Source: Todiramphus chloris collaris
Taxonomy: Eukaryota; Chordata; Aves; Coraciiformes; Alcedinidae
Reading direction: 5' to 3'
Assembly (NCBI GenBank): GCA_025345505.1
Contig: JANVCC010000073.1
Coordinates: 7,751,933-7,815,932 of the forward strand
Length of the DNA stretch: 64,000 bases
Part shown: piece after piece, positions 50,501 through 64,000 of the stretch
How positions within the stretch are numbered: position 1 is the stretch's first letter
Layout: each line of letters begins with the position of its first letter
Program-made: the position numbers and the translations under genes
The notes under the pieces: model-generated
Told to the model about the DNA's origin: nothing
Databases searched by the model: none
What the model saw: the letters and a program-made list of their open reading frames with translations, nothing else

Positions 50501-51857
50501 GCAGCATGAAAACAGATGCCCAAAGCACATATCTTGGAATATATTTAGCCTAGAAGTGTTTTAGACTGAGAAGTGATCATGCAAAACACAGCTTTCTTGC
50601 CAGCATTATTTTAGTAAATAAGGAGGAAAATATTATTCTACTTACTATTATAGATAATCTGGTTAAAGTGGGGAAGGAGAAGTAGCTTTGGGTGTGCATT
50701 GATGAGAAGTACCATGACATTTAGTATACTCAGGCTCTTAGATCTTCATTTTTGATTCGTCGGTCAATAAATGGAGCAGAGCTTTCAGTTTTCAGTCCTT
50801 TTGGGGAAAAGGAAAAGGAGTTTGAAACTTGCTCAGACAGTTTATCAGGGAGAAATCTGCCAATTTATAGTGAAAGGTGATACATACAACTTCAGAGGGC
50901 TGATTGTTCCATTCGAGGGAACTACACAAGCGTGTGAAACATTGCATACAATAAAGAGAGCTCAGGAGATTTTAGAAGACCCATCCTAAGGAGAGAGGGG
51001 AGAGAGCCCTGGGGCTCATGCAGCAGATGCACTGGGTGCAGAGCATTGCCTTCATGCTGTCAGGACATTGGTGCATGCCCATCAACATCTTACGTCATTT
51101 CCCATGTACCACAGCACTATTAACTGGTGCTGTCACCATGCCAAATGGAGTTTTTGCTCTCATTCTTTAAAGAATGGACTTCTAGATGTTACTACAGAAC
51201 CACAAGTTTGCCAAGTATGTGGTTCATGGCTAATACAGGAACATATTTCAGACACTGTCAAAATTAATCAATAACCTTCAATTAGGGACACAATCAGCCT
51301 AGACTGAGGGGTCTAATGTAGGAAGTCTTGAGGAGCCTGCCATTATCCTTCTCTGAAAGGACAAGTTGAGAGCCAAAGTACAGAGGATACTAGAGCAGAG
51401 TAAATACTGTATATTCAGAACTGAGCGTGCCTTTTCCAGTTCAATCCACTCCATTCCAGGATAAAACTAACAGACCCAATCCTGAAGTCAGTATGTAGAA
51501 AATACCTCCACAATGTAACTGTAACACTGAACACAGCTCTTCCACTGAAAAAGCATTCAGAACTCCACACACCATTAACATTTATATTGTAATAGCTATT
51601 TAGCTATTCTTTTATGGAGAAGTCCTTATGAACACTGAAAAAGCATTGTGAAGATGCAAGTCGACTCTTTCCAAGAGTCATCATTGTCCTCAATAAAATC
51701 ATTCTTTTGGAGTTCACTGGAAATAAGAACTTCTGTCTGTATTCTATAATTAATAAAACTCACATGATCTGTTCTCTCATAGGTGCAGGACAGAGAAAAG
51801 GCTCTTAGGGTGAGCTGTGGTAAAATCTAGCAGGCCTATGATATGATATCAAGGATA

Positions 51858-51888
51858 TTGCTGTTGTTGTTGTTATTATTATTATTAT
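51858..51888. repeat. TTG/TTA trinucleotide repeat
   Basis: A run of ttg units passes into att units over about 30 bases. Simple repeat in AT-rich sequence. Confidence 0.85.
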
Positions 51889-53622
51889 ATTAAATTGGTA
51901 TTATGGCTGTCATACACCAGTTGCAGATGGATAAAAACCAGCTTAAGTTTACTTAAAAAGAAAAAAAGCTCCATAGCACTTAGGCTTCCATTATTAATGC
52001 ACTTACCAAATTGAGCTAAATTACTCCTTTTTGTTCAAACAGTTCAGACGTTGCAGTCAATGAATAGTTACATCTATTTATTTTATTAGTTGCTTCTCAG
52101 GTAGAAATTCAATAACTTAAATGTTCTTCAATCTGAAGTTCAACCCAGTATCCTCAATTCATCCCTGCAGCCCTTTGATGTAAGTGCAATCTTAAATCTA
52201 CTTCACACAAGCATAAAGCTAAGAAGATAATGGCAGAGCTACTGCCCTATGTGCTTCAAGCTCTTTCCATTTTATATAACCCAGCAGCACAAGTAGGCTT
52301 TTCTTCTGTTGATAAAAACTCCAGATGTGGAACAGCCATACCTATGACTAACACATTCAACAGTAACATTCACAAAATATATTGGTCAGGAGGGCAATCA
52401 AAGCACACAGCGCTAGCCTACATCACCTATGGATTTCAGCACCTATGGAACACAGTCATCCGCTTGCAATAAAGGCCCAAAAATAAAGGAAGCTCAGCCA
52501 CCACTAACAAGGCTATTACAGCGAACAAGAGAAAGCTACCTTTGCATTTTGGCTTTGGAAGAGCATAGTCTCTGAAAAAGAAAAGTTAAGTTGCTGGAAT
52601 AGTTTGGATTTTGATCTGTACTTTTTTGGGTCAGCCTCACAGCAACTGTGAGTGTATCTTGCTTTGCTTTTCACTTTCCTCCCAAGCTTCAACTTGTTCC
52701 ACGCTCATTTGGTAGTGCTTCTGGTTTTCTTAGCAAATGCATTTTCATCACCAACAAAGTGCAGTTTTGCAAAGATATGGGAAGAAAAATGACAGTGGTT
52801 CTCCAAGGAGGAAACGTGTGTGTGTTACCCTACCTGGTGTTTCAGCTCCTTTCCTTGAGCCACAACAGCCCAAATATGCAATGGAGGAGGCGATGCTATG
52901 ACAAACCAGAGCTATAGGCACTGGCAGAGAAGAAACACCACTGGATATTTAAAACCTCAAGTGGATTAGGGGAACATCCTTTCCTGTGGTAACAAAGGAA
53001 TAGGGTGAGGTTTGGCCGGATAAAATAGGCTAGTTTGGTTTTGCTGGCTGCTTCTCTAAATGTACTATTATACCCAATGAGCTGGCAATTGTATTTTCAC
53101 CGCTTGTTACCTGTGTTGCTCATAAGCTGCTCCCTTCAGTCACTGGCCTAAGGAATACTCCAGCAGATCAAGATCAGGAACTTCTGCTGCTTAATGTCCC
53201 TTCCCCAAAACCAGGAGCCCATCTCCTCCACAAAACTGTATCACTTTCATGCTAAGAAGCCTAGAGCTACATTTTCTTTCCCTTTGCCAGGTCTCTGGGG
53301 ATCTCCATCTCCATGTACCTGATGGCTGGAGGCTGCTGCTCCCCAGCTCCACTGGAGAAGATGATTCCACTGGGTGGGGAAATCCTGCCTCCCTGAGGTA
53401 CCCTGCTCAGGCACTGACTCTGCCACGGGCAGGGGTGACCCTTCCCTTGCTCCATCCCCTGACCTGGTTCCCAAACCCAGCATGCTGTGGCTAACACCTA
53501 AGGCTGTCACGGGCTGTGTCTCAGCATCTGCTGTATGCTGAGTGGCAGGGTAGCAACCAGTTTGCTTCATGTCAGAAAGCCACCTGATTTTGCAGGCATT
53601 TAAGGCATGGGCCAGCTTTACA

Positions 53623-53652
53623 TATTACAATATAGATCTATATTACAATATA
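53623..53652. repeat. AT-rich 18-base partial duplication with palindromic core
   Basis: The 12-base string tattacaatata occurs twice, 18 bases apart, with the palindrome atatagatctatat spanning the junction. Probably a slippage product. Confidence 0.8.
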
Positions 53653-56600
53653 TAACTTGCTGACAGGCAGAACTTCCCCTCCAGGACCACTTTGTCTCTC
53701 GGATGAACTCCACTACTTTCATGAGTGTTCTGCAAACAATTACTTCCTAGGTGGGAAAGAGGACACCAGGAAGATATGATGCATATGGTTAAAGCAATCT
53801 ATGGATTGCTTACCCTTCACTGAAGAACACAAGTACCCATAGGAAGTTCATAAACACTGCTGCAAGAGTGAAGAACGCAAGTCAGAGGAGTCTTTTCCTC
53901 ATGGCATCACTGCAAAGATCTTCCTGTCTATCAGATGGCTCTTTTAAATCAGTTTTGTACTGTGAATGGCCACTGGCAGGATGACAGCCCACGCTTTGCT
54001 CCTTAATCTTCTTGGCACATTTAGTCACAGTGGCACCCACAAACCAGACAGCAGTAGCTACCCAAAATATGGATTTATTGTAACCAAAATTACCCTCCAC
54101 TCTGACAGACCAAAGTAAATTACAAGTTCAGGTGTCATGTGGGAATTTACTGCTACGCAACTGATGCCTAAGTCTTAGGAATATTCTTTTCTGAAAGATG
54201 AACCAAACTGTGTGCACACTGACTCATAAAAGGGAAAACCTCTCCCTGAAGGGTACACAGAAAGGGGGGTTTTCACCCCAAAGGGGGTGACAGCTCACAC
54301 AAGGACATATCCAGAAGAAATATCCACTTACCAAAGGAGGGGGTTACGAGGGCTCACTCAATCCTGGGAAGTTTCCTTGGGTGGCATCCCTATCTAAAGG
54401 GAGGGTCTTCAACTGCAAAACCCACTTGCTCTGAAGAAATCCACTCAAAATCAGCTCTCCATCAGGGCTCCTTAATCTCCATACCCAGCGCGATACCCTA
54501 GTTGAGTCTGAACTGTGGCCATTGTAATTAGTTTGGAGCAAGTGCATGACAAAAGCAGGCTAAGGACCTGGAACAAAGTAAGTTTTAATGGCCATGAAGC
54601 CCCAATCTTTATTTGAAGTTATTGTCAGGTCTTTGGTGAACCTTGGTCATTTTCAGGCCTTGGTCATGGTGGCTGCATCTCTCACAGTTGGCCAGAATTT
54701 ATTTAAAATTAAGACTAGATTGATTCAGGGCTGCAATCACAAAGAATGAGAAAGTTGTAATAAGGACATACAAAATAAAGGCAACTTCTACACACATGAT
54801 AGCTCCTCTCATTTTTACTGTCCAAAATTTCTTTCAAAGCCTCCAAACACCTCTGACTTCTCTGGGCCGGAATTTGGAGGTAGGATGACTCCATAAACGC
54901 ACTGGTAAATAACACTTAGTAATGGAGAAACCTGAAACGATGAATCTTCTCAGCTCCCCTGAGATGTGGGTTAGCCAGCAGAGCCAGACGTTGTGCAATC
55001 CCCTGGCAGAGCAGTGGAACGTGCCCGGCTGCAACACCACCCAAGACCAGCGTCAAGGGAGGTGACCATTCGTGCCTATGCAATGTGGAGAAGTGCCCAT
55101 TCTGAAGCAAATATAAAAGGTCCCTCTCAGCACTCCAGGGGCATATGCAGGGTGGGTGATGACTGTGCATGACAGCTTCTGCACATCTCCAGGAGGGCGT
55201 GGGACAGGCCTGGCAACTGCACTGCAAGTGGCCTTGGCACCATGGGTGGTGCAAGTCAAACCCAAATGACATCACCACCCTCTCTGTTCCACATCTGGAA
55301 GTGATAATACCGCAAATAGATGGCACAGGTACAGGCCTATAACCTTACTGCTCTCTTCTACCTGATCATTAACTGTGTGGCTGATGGCTGCTCTTTTATC
55401 AATATGTAAGTACATACAAATCCTCTGTTCAAGATGGATGAGACTGATGGGAGCCCAAGTACATCAACCCTATGCACAAGAAAAACGTCAGTTGATTCAA
55501 CCAACCAGCAGAGATTAAGGTCTGAATAATTCATTTCACTACATCACAGTGCAACTCTACTGTGACATAGATTTCAAGCCAAAAATGAGTAACCTTTTGA
55601 AGGGCCTCCATGATGTGGGAACCTAGGTTCTTCTCACTCTCTGTAAATCACAAGGGGCTGCACTGATCAGAGGGCAGTGATATATGTGCTTCTGAGGAAG
55701 GGAAATAGGCATTTTTTGGAAATGTCATACATTAATTTTGCTTTTCCAAGCACACTGAGATACAGTCAGAGAAAGCACTAGCTGTGAGAAAAATTATGAC
55801 TGTGTTGAATAACTGTCTAGCCAATACAATCTCCATAAACAGTTATTCAGATATGCCCTGTTCACACCTATCACCAGCTAATTGCAACATGACTATAAGA
55901 TCACCAGGACATGTGAGGAAGTGATTATGAACACATTGCTTCCTAAGAAGCAAGGGCTGTCCCACTTTTCACAATGATGTTGGAGAACAGAAATCTCTGC
56001 GGAGCTCTAATGGGCTACAGGGGTGAGTTGACAATAAGCACTCTTTAATTAAGCTCTTTGAGAAAGTCAGGCTCCCACTGGGCTTGTTGTGAGAGCAGCA
56101 AAGCTCTTGATTTATAGCAATTCAATGGCCGAGCTTCCTAATACTGATGTAGGACACCAAATCACCAAGACCTCTTCAGTCTAATTAAAGGCAGGATGTG
56201 CTCCTGGCTAGCTTATTGCAGCTCCGAACGGGAATGCAGTCAGGTGTGTTCTTGGGCTTTGTTCCTGTGCCTTATAGGGTCTATGTTATATAATAGGTTG
56301 TATTGATGATAGCCAAGGCTGAGTTAATTACAAACAAGGGAGAAGTAACGATGAGGAAATTATTCAGGATCTTTCAAGTTCTGATCGTGCCACAAACTTG
56401 CTGCAAAGTTTTGAGAAGTCTGAAGTGTCTCTTTTCCTCTCTTCAATAAAGTGAAAAAAATAATTAAGCACATAAGCGTGCAGGGGTTAATTAGTTATGG
56501 CTCGATTTTCAGGAATGCTAGGAAAATTTCAAGTCATTCCTTGTGCTCTTTATCTTTGAAAAATCAGGCCATACGGCGTTATATTTCTTTGCAGCATTTC

Positions 56601-57252
56601 TAAAGGCTCTTACACTGCTCCTATAACCTAAGTCTATCTTGGCCATCTCATCAGGGCTCAGGGCATTAATGCAGCATGGTCAATGTCTGAATGAACTCCT
56701 GCCTGAACTAGTACTCAACCACAGTAAGAGTGTTAGACCAGTGAATTAGTGTGGCACGGGACCGCTGGCCATTCTATGCTGTCTTTAAATGGAAGTACAT
56801 GAGGCAGTGCCACCAGTGTCCGAGGCTGTAAGCAACCTCAAGCTAGCTTAGAAAGTCAGCCTGGGCTTGAAACTGCCCTGCATGTGGGGTTCTGCTCTGA
56901 TCTTTGCTGAACCACCATAAACTGTGCAAAATGAATTGATCTGGGAAGTTTCCTAACTTTAGCTTCTAGTAATTGACTGTCGTTATGCCTTTATCTGCTA
57001 AATAGGAGAACTCCCTACCAATAAGCATTCCTTCTTGGAAGTATTAGCTCCTTCTAGGCTGCAGTCAAGACAGCCCTAAACCTTTTCTTTTTAAGCCAGC
57101 CTGGTGGAAGTCTTGGAGTCCTTCACCAACATATGCATTTTCCCGTTTCTCTGTCACTCTTGGTCCTCTGCAAATTTTCATCATCCTTTTTGAATGAAAG
57201 GAAGGCTTGCATCAGCATTGCCATGAGCACCAAATAACAGATGTAACTTAAT

Positions 57253-57370
57253 AATCACAGAATCACCGATGCTGGAAAAGACCTTTCAGATCATTGAGTC
57301 CAACCATGAACCCTACTCTACCAAGTCCACCACTAAGCCATTTCTCCATCTAACTACAGCACTGTGGCTA
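57253..57370 (-). mobile_element. CR1 LINE 3' fragment, short and diverged
   Basis: The plus strand reads atcacagaatcaccgatgct, then a GGAAAAGACCTTTCAGATCATTGAGTCCAACC-type segment and CACTAAGCCATTTCTCC. This matches the antisense 3' end of a CR1 subfamily different from the copy at 11.8 kb. The element reads on the minus strand. Confidence 0.85.
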
Positions 57371-60300
57371 TTTAACCGTGACTCTTAAAGTCTTGTTCAG
57401 AGCTATTGCTTTCAATCCTGACAGCCTACCTTCCCACCTTTGTCCTTTGAGGCACGACTCTGTATTAGTCCATACTGAGAGGAAAGCTATGGGTTTGCCA
57501 CAGGTAGCTATTCCCTTTGTATTACCTTACAGGGCTGAATTAAAAACAAGGAGGAAATCACAGCACATCTTGAATCACCATTATTCTTAATTTTTAATTA
57601 AAAACACCATGTCAAACTTTGAAAAACCCCAGAATTTCAGTTTTCTGCTTTGGTGCAAAAATCGCATAGGAAAGAAAATGCTAACAACAAAAATATCTGG
57701 ACACCATTAGAACCCTAGAGGTCACAACTATGCTGTGGCCAGTGGGACTCCTTTGTGGGTGAAGTTAGTTCCTCTGTGGTCAATCTGAGGCCTTTGCTCA
57801 AAAAGTTCTTCAAAAGTTGGTTCCTCCCAGCAGGTAGGTTGCTCTTTTACTCAGGATTAAATTTCAGTCACTGTTCATATCAGATGAATAGGATTTGGTT
57901 CAATGAAAAGAGTCTGAAGGGGAAATTTTTCAAGCTGTGTGATGTGCAAAAACCACCCAACCCATCAAGAAGAAAGGCATGAAAAAAAACAATAGAGAAA
58001 CCAAAAGTATAAAGAAGGAATAAAGACATCCTTCAGGACAAGGCAACGGAACACGTGTGGGTGGAAAAGCACACAGGAGAGATATGGAAAGTATTCAAAG
58101 AGAAATTACTGTATGCCCAATGGTTATGTGTGCCATTGAGCTATAAATACTTCAGGACTGGAAACAAGGGTAAAATTTATGCAAGGATGTGGAAAAAGTC
58201 ATCTGATGTAAGGAAAAGCTCTCTGAAAGCATAGGAAAACTGAAAAAAATTATGTGGGAAAAAAAGAAAGCAGCCCGGTTAATGAGATGGAGAGAGCAGG
58301 TCCAGAGATACATTTGCTTCTTCCACGTGTGGGTCTCTAAAGTGTGCACATTTATGAAAATCTTACTGTTTGCAATCCTGGCATCGTCTGTGAAAGAGCA
58401 TTTTCCAGAAGCAGGCTGTACCACACAGGCTTTGTATGGCCCTTTGGAGCCACCCTGGCTACACCTCCTGGTCACCTTGTGTTTCTCCCATCGCTTGCTG
58501 GATCCACTCACTGCCTCCTGCATCCTTTTACACTCAACAGTCCTGAGGGTCCTGACTGCCCTTCAGTTCTGTGTTTGTTCAGCATCAAAGGGGCCTAGTG
58601 CCTCCATGTGCCCTGAGATGCAGCAGAGCTACAGATCACATCAGTGGTGCTCAGGCTGGCTCTTTATATCCCTGTTGCTGCGGTACATTCATTTCTGTCT
58701 GCCCAGCAGCATGCCCATCTATTGACACTTATAAGCAGGAATTTCACATCCCCAGGTGATGAATGTGAGTATACAAATAAAATGTTTCAAATCCTCTTAA
58801 GGACTGCTACACATTGAGGACCACCTACAAGACCTATGCCCAGAGGTGTGAACAGATTCCAGCGGGGGTGGGGGGTAATTATGTATTACCTTAAGGAATT
58901 CAGGTTCCCTGGGGCGGGATTCATCTCACCTGACTTCAGTTCTTTATGAGCTTAGTGCTTACTCCTGGCTAATTCCATGGGCTCCTTTCTAGAGACAGTG
59001 GAGGAGAAAGGCTCTTCCAAAGAGTCCAACTCTGACTCTCCCATGAAGATTGCATGCAAGGGCCCATCTCTGCTGTGGACAAGCACCCTGTTGGACAGGA
59101 CAATGGGTGGCTGCCAGGTGACTTCAACCTCATTGCAGGCAATTCTGTTTTCCATAACAAAACAGGTTGCACTCGTGGAATACTTTGGGGGTATGTGCAT
59201 CAAGAGCAGAGAAGGAATATTTGAAAGAAGGGCTTGAAGTGTACCTTCAAAAGCCCCTTTGACCTACCACAAGCAGATATATGCTAAAGCACTGTCAAAG
59301 TTCATCCCAACAGGAGACACCTTTGCCACCACTCTCATTTCACGACAGGAAAGTAAATTTGCTCTCTTTTTAACCATATAACCTCTGCTGAGTGAAATCA
59401 CACCCCTCCTCCCAACCCCCCGTCCAAAAGGAACACGAATCCCACGTGCAGTCATACTTTGCCCTGAGAAGTGGGCATGCAGAAGCTGGGCACCACTGCC
59501 CGGTCTCTCCTCTGTCCTACTTGCTTTGCTGTAATTACATAAGCAGCATTTGCCTGGCTCCTACTTTCTTGTTTCCTTTACTTGGTTTCTGATTTTTAGG
59601 ACAGTCTTTTACTCGAGTTACACTGACCTCTTTTGCAAGAGAGGGTAACATATTTTCTGACTAAAGCCTCTTAACTTTAATAACCTGGCACATTTACTGC
59701 CCAAGTCAATAGTTAGACTTGGGAATTCTTTTAATTAGAAAAGCGACCACTCTAATCAATAGTGAAACCTGAAAGCCCCACGTAATAAAGAAGCAACTAT
59801 GTGGAAATCTAGACCATCTGCAAGCAAGGCAGACACCTACAACAAGTATCACACTCATTTTCTCCTTTTCATTCAGCAGTGGAAAATATGTGAACATATT
59901 GCAGGGTATCCAAATGACCCTAAACACAGTCATCTGTGAGAAGTTCTCCTTTAGTTATAGTGGAATAAAAACTGGCAGCACCACTGATATTCAGGCCTTC
60001 TAAATATCACTCTCCTCATTAAAAAACACTGGGTACCAGTTGATAATTCCACAGAGCTCCCTCCACTCCTGCCATTGAGGTTTAACCATGCAGGTGCAGG
60101 AGACTGTCAGCAGCACGGTGGCTTATCTGCCTTGCTAGGAGCTTACCAAATACAAGCTGAGGGTTGGCTTTTCAGGTCTGCAGATGTGTAGCATGGGTGG
60201 CAGCTAATGCAATGGCACAGAGAGCCAAACTCCCACTGCAGCCAGCCAGCAGAGCAATGGATTTTCTTTTTACCCACGACAGAGCCAGGGTAAGAAGAAA

Positions 60301-63300
60301 ACTATTTTATCCATGATACAAGAAAACTCATCATGTGGAGGGCAGGCGTGAAAAAGGGAGCAGAAGACACATGGCTGGGGGAGAGGAGAGAAATGGGTTA
60401 AACCAGAAGGTAACAAAGTACAGAAGGTCCCGAGGTCCAATCCTCAGCCTGCTGCCAGTTGAGCATTGTGGGACAGCCAGCATAGGGACTTGGTGTGTGC
60501 AGGGTACACGAGTCGTGCTCTGTGTGCATCCTAGATATGAGTTAGGATGCCAGAGGCTTGCTTCAAAATCCACTTGTTATGGTCTCCTATGGAGAAAAAT
60601 CTGACCCCCCAACTTTAAGCTCAGCCGTTGCCAACCTCCTCACTGGAAAGGTTGAAAACCAACAAAAGCAATTTTGCTTGACAGCCTTTGCGCAGGGTGA
60701 CTGCTGGTTAGTGAGTACCGAGAGCCTTTTGTACCCAGCCCAGCGTGATGACACTTCTCTACTCAAACAGAATGGAAGATTAATCAGATGTTAAAAATTA
60801 CTATTCAAAAAGATACTGTGTGTCATAAATATCCAGACTCGCAGCAGCGCATTCAGCAGCATGTCAGAACCCCCTTCCTCTTCATGAGAGGAACAGAAAC
60901 TACTTCTCAAACAAATGAGAACAAGATTTTTGCTTTGTTACAAAGAAAAATCAACTGATGATAGCAGACATTAAAAAAAAAACCAACCCCGCTTAATTAT
61001 AATCTTTCTGGAGCAACCAGGATGGCTTCAGATTATTTTACATAACTGTGTTAAATCCCCCCTGAGAATTATTCGCCTCCTACACTCCAGGGTGCCTGAG
61101 CTTAAAAGATGGCCAGTTATTTAACAGGCTTGTGAGTAGCTTAAAAATGTACCAGCACTCACTGTAAAAGAACAATTGGGAGTGGGTTTACTTCGTTATC
61201 TTCACACCCCCTCTACGATGGGCAGGAGATTGTTCTGTGATGGTGCATTTTATTTTGAAATGTGTATTGCACTTGCTCTGCTGTGTATTCAAGTTGTAAT
61301 GAACTCAAGATATACATATATATATATATATATATGGCCATGGCTTCAAGTCTCTTTTCAAGCAGTACTTGCAAAACTTTACTAGTTGGCTTGCACAAAG
61401 ACAGCATTTTTTCTTCTGTAATTTGGAAAAGGAAGGAACATCTTACTTTCCTGTATCGCCTCCCTAGGAAAGGAGAAGCAACCTAACTAATGAGTAGTCC
61501 AGTATTTCTTCAGGGACTTAGAAATACTTAGACTGGGAAAGGAAAAGACAGCAAGATTCAGCCCCAGCTGTGCTGTGGTCTTTTCTTCTTGGATTACATT
61601 TCTTTCTTTTAATTTTGGTGTTTTAAGCTATGTTTCTAACCACAATTCTCTATGTTTACCTAATAGACATTATGAAGATAAATAACAAATTGAGGAGAGA
61701 ACTGAATTTTTGGGCATGGACTTTTAAGCCCAGTAATTTTCAAAAGAGTTTGCATGCAGACCACTGGAAGCTGCACCTCTGTACCACCTGAGTATTCCTC
61801 GCTGGAGGACAAATCTCTTGCCTGGGCAGGAGCAGGCAGAAGACAATTCATGTGTTTTCTCCCTCCTCTGGGCTGCCCTTTCTGAATACAGGCAGGTCTT
61901 AGATCAGGTAGGGAAAAGGAGCAAGCAGTGCATGGGCTTTAGCATGGTCCATGTATTATCTTCACTGCCATAGAGACAACGAACGAGAACAACGGTAGTA
62001 TTTTCATTTTCCTTTTCCTTTGGTGGCCTGTTGCAAAATATGTCATCTGTTAATCAAACTCTCAGCGAGCTATACAGGGGCAGGAGTGGCTATTATCTGC
62101 AACCATAAAGGTGGAAGAAGTGCAAAGCCAGATGCAGCAGCACTTTCTCAGCTGCTGGTGGCAAACACCAACCCAAACATCCCACAGAGCTGTAAAAGGA
62201 AGCTGAGGCCATTCTTGAGCATCACTGTGCCACCACCAGCACCCTTGGGACTGCACCTAATGAGGCTGTGGAAGCCTTTTCTGTTATTATTTCTGATGGC
62301 TAATCCATCTGAAGGCTGGATTAGCAGCATCATGCTCACAGTGAGCAGGCAGCACTGAAAGTAGCCTTTGGAGGGTCAACTGATCTCTCTGCTCATATCA
62401 GCTCACAGCCCACCCATAGGAACCTTTCAGTTATAACCATGACCCTGTCTTGTTCCAGCAGTGGGAAAGATGTAAGGACTGGAGTTACCGCTGCATTATT
62501 CTGCATTAAATCTCATGGTGAGAGGTTCAGAGGAAGGTCCTCCTGTGCCCGATGGCTCCAGCCCTTTCTGCCAGACTCCTTCACCCAGTAATCCCTATCC
62601 TCCTCTTGCACAGAGGGGCTGATGCAGGTCAGGGAATGGAAGGAGGAGGCACTTTGTGGAGTCAATGTCACCCCTTCTTCATGCGCTGGAGCTGGATTTC
62701 CTGTTTTTGTGGCAGGGTGGTGGGAAAAAATGGCCCTGAGCATGATGACTGTCATTCTTGTAACCAGGGACTGATGTGAAACCTTCATCACTGAAATCAA
62801 AACTGACCAAGAGTGTCTGTACACTGGTGGCTGTGTGGAAAAGCAACCTCCTGCAAACTGGCCAGAAAGAAGTATAGACTGCAGTGCCCAGTTACAAACC
62901 ATTTGAGAAGGACAGAAGTTCATCGTATCCCCGGCAAGACTAGACAGACCCTCATGCTTAACAAGAGGGTAAATTGAACCTTGATGCAAACCCAGCTGTA
63001 TGGGAACCTGTTGCAGGGAATCCCTCAGCGCTGCTGCAGCGCGGGTCACTGCTGTGCTCCCTTCACACTTGGTTGAAGCTGTTCAAGAGGATGTGCCAAA
63101 ACACGGATCTCTAAGCTCAGAAGGGAAAAGGTACAAGCAGAGTTCAGGCTGACAGAGAGACTGTGCCCTAACAGCCAAGACAAGCTCCAAGGCAAATGGA
63201 AGAAGGGATCGAGCCTGAGCAGCACTGTGTTGGCCAGAGGACCAGGCAGTGGCTAAAACATGACTAGTTTCTCATGAAAGCTCTTTGCAGAGCTGGAGAT

Positions 63301-64000
63301 GGCAGCAGCAGGCAGCTCGTTGTGCTGCCTTGGATGACCAACATGGAGGGACTGATCAAGCCTGGACTGGGACCTGCATCACTATCTCAGACCATGCCAG
63401 GGTCCAGTCCCTGCATCTTGACCCATTCCACATTCTGTGGGCATGTCGGGCTCTGGGCCCCCATCTCACCCAGCCTCTTGTGGCTGTGAGGTGGGAAAGA
63501 GGAACTCTCCTTCCTTCTCTCTCTTTCTTTGTATATGTAAAGATTTTCCCCTGAATTTAAGCAAACTCATCTAGAAACAAGAAACTCGAGTCAGCTTTCT
63601 GAGAACACTTTGGAGAGATACTGATTTCATGTCTGTAAGAGTGTAAATTGGGAGGAGGGGGGAGCACTTCTTGACTTCATCAGAACTATTTTGAATTTGC
63701 CCCATATAACAAAGCTGTCCATTTTTAAATACAAATAGAAAATACAACAGTTGATATTAATTGCCTTCAATCCCATTTTAATGGGCTCTGTATTTCAGAA
63801 CTGGGATAAGTGCCTCCACTCTCTGCGAGTAGTATAAAAGCTACATGACTATCCAGTACTATTATATGTCAGAACTGACAGGGAGCTACAAGCTTCATCT
63901 TAATTGCTGAAAAGAAAGTTAAGAGTACCTATTTGATGAGCTTGTCTTATTCACCCCCTGGGTTTGCCACTTACTCAGTTCAGAGGAATAAACACACATG
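57371..64000. other. Non-coding stretch to the right edge
   Basis: No supported exon, RNA gene or mobile element beyond the CR1 fragment. Open frames up to 178 codons (for example minus strand 62513-63049) lack domain motifs and look like chance frames in GC-richer sequence. A TA microsatellite lies at 61317-61335. Confidence 0.5.
61317..61335. repeat. (TA)n microsatellite
   Basis: About nine TA units preceded by the interrupted tatacatata. Simple repeat, likely length-variable. Confidence 0.92.

Larger units (their letters stand above)
37700..57252. other. Non-coding stretch right of the CpG island
   Basis: I see no exon with recognisable protein motifs or splice boundaries on either strand. 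If the island also fires to the right, this could be intron of a plus-strand gene, but nothing here shows it. Contents include a 23-base tandem duplication (38484-38529), a GT-rich run near 39774-39790, a TTG/TTA run (51858-51888) and an 18-base AT-rich duplication (53623-53652). Confidence 0.5.

Noticed and set aside
50771-50989. Plus-strand frame beginning MEQSFQFSVLLGKRKRSLK, considered as a small gene or viral remnant
   Set aside because: I recognise no family, and there is no adjoining LTR or splice structure.
54240-54295. Hairpin-like G-run and C-run alternation (ggggggttttcacccc)
   Set aside because: Short and imperfect, with no neighbouring gene for which it could act as a control element.
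62513-63049. Minus-strand open frame of 178 codons
   Set aside because: No domain or family resemblance, and no supporting splice or promoter signals. Treated as chance.
1-64000. CRISPR arrays, bacterial operons, insertion sequences
   Set aside because: None present; the sequence is vertebrate nuclear DNA with introns and CR1 elements.

Overview
This is a window of bird nuclear DNA. The clearest evidence is three 3'-end copies of CR1 retrotransposons, the dominant LINE family of birds. There are also large introns with GT-AG splice sites, one strong CpG island, and short microsatellites. No bacterial-style gene organisation is present. Almost all open reading frames in the window are chance frames in non-coding DNA.

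One protein-coding gene can be read with confidence. It lies on the minus strand between 12293 and 3610 and continues off the left edge. Eight consecutive coding exons join in frame with conventional splice sites. They encode the first 268 residues of a bHLH-PAS transcription factor of the CLOCK/NPAS2 family: N-terminus, basic helix-loop-helix, complete PAS-A domain, and the linker into PAS-B. The N-terminus (MDEDEKDRAKR) is NPAS2-like, many internal positions are CLOCK-like, and the helix-loop-helix loop carries a two-residue insertion that I do not recall in either. Vertebrate CLOCK and NPAS2 are very conserved, so this looks like a third, divergent family member rather than the ordinary orthologue of either. 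It is my main candidate for something undescribed. The PAS-B and C-terminal exons were not found in the 3.6 kb before the window edge.

Layout: 1-3609 is non-coding, probably the next intron. 3610-12293 is the exon cluster, with a CR1 copy (11846-12080) in the first coding intron. 12294-35800 is probably a long 5' intron with a weak CpG-rich patch near 16.5 kb, a solo-LTR-like element near 21 kb, another CR1 copy near 22.3 kb, and a decayed LINE reverse-transcriptase remnant near 32.5 kb. About 35870-37660 is a strong CpG island, broken by a 400-N assembly gap at 36831-37230. The same 27 bases flank the gap on both sides, so the two contigs may really overlap. The island is the best candidate promoter for the minus-strand gene. 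From 37.7 kb to the right edge I see no convincing exon, only simple repeats, a small tandem duplication and one CR1 fragment.

Comparisons with human CLOCK and NPAS2 are from memory and need an alignment to confirm.
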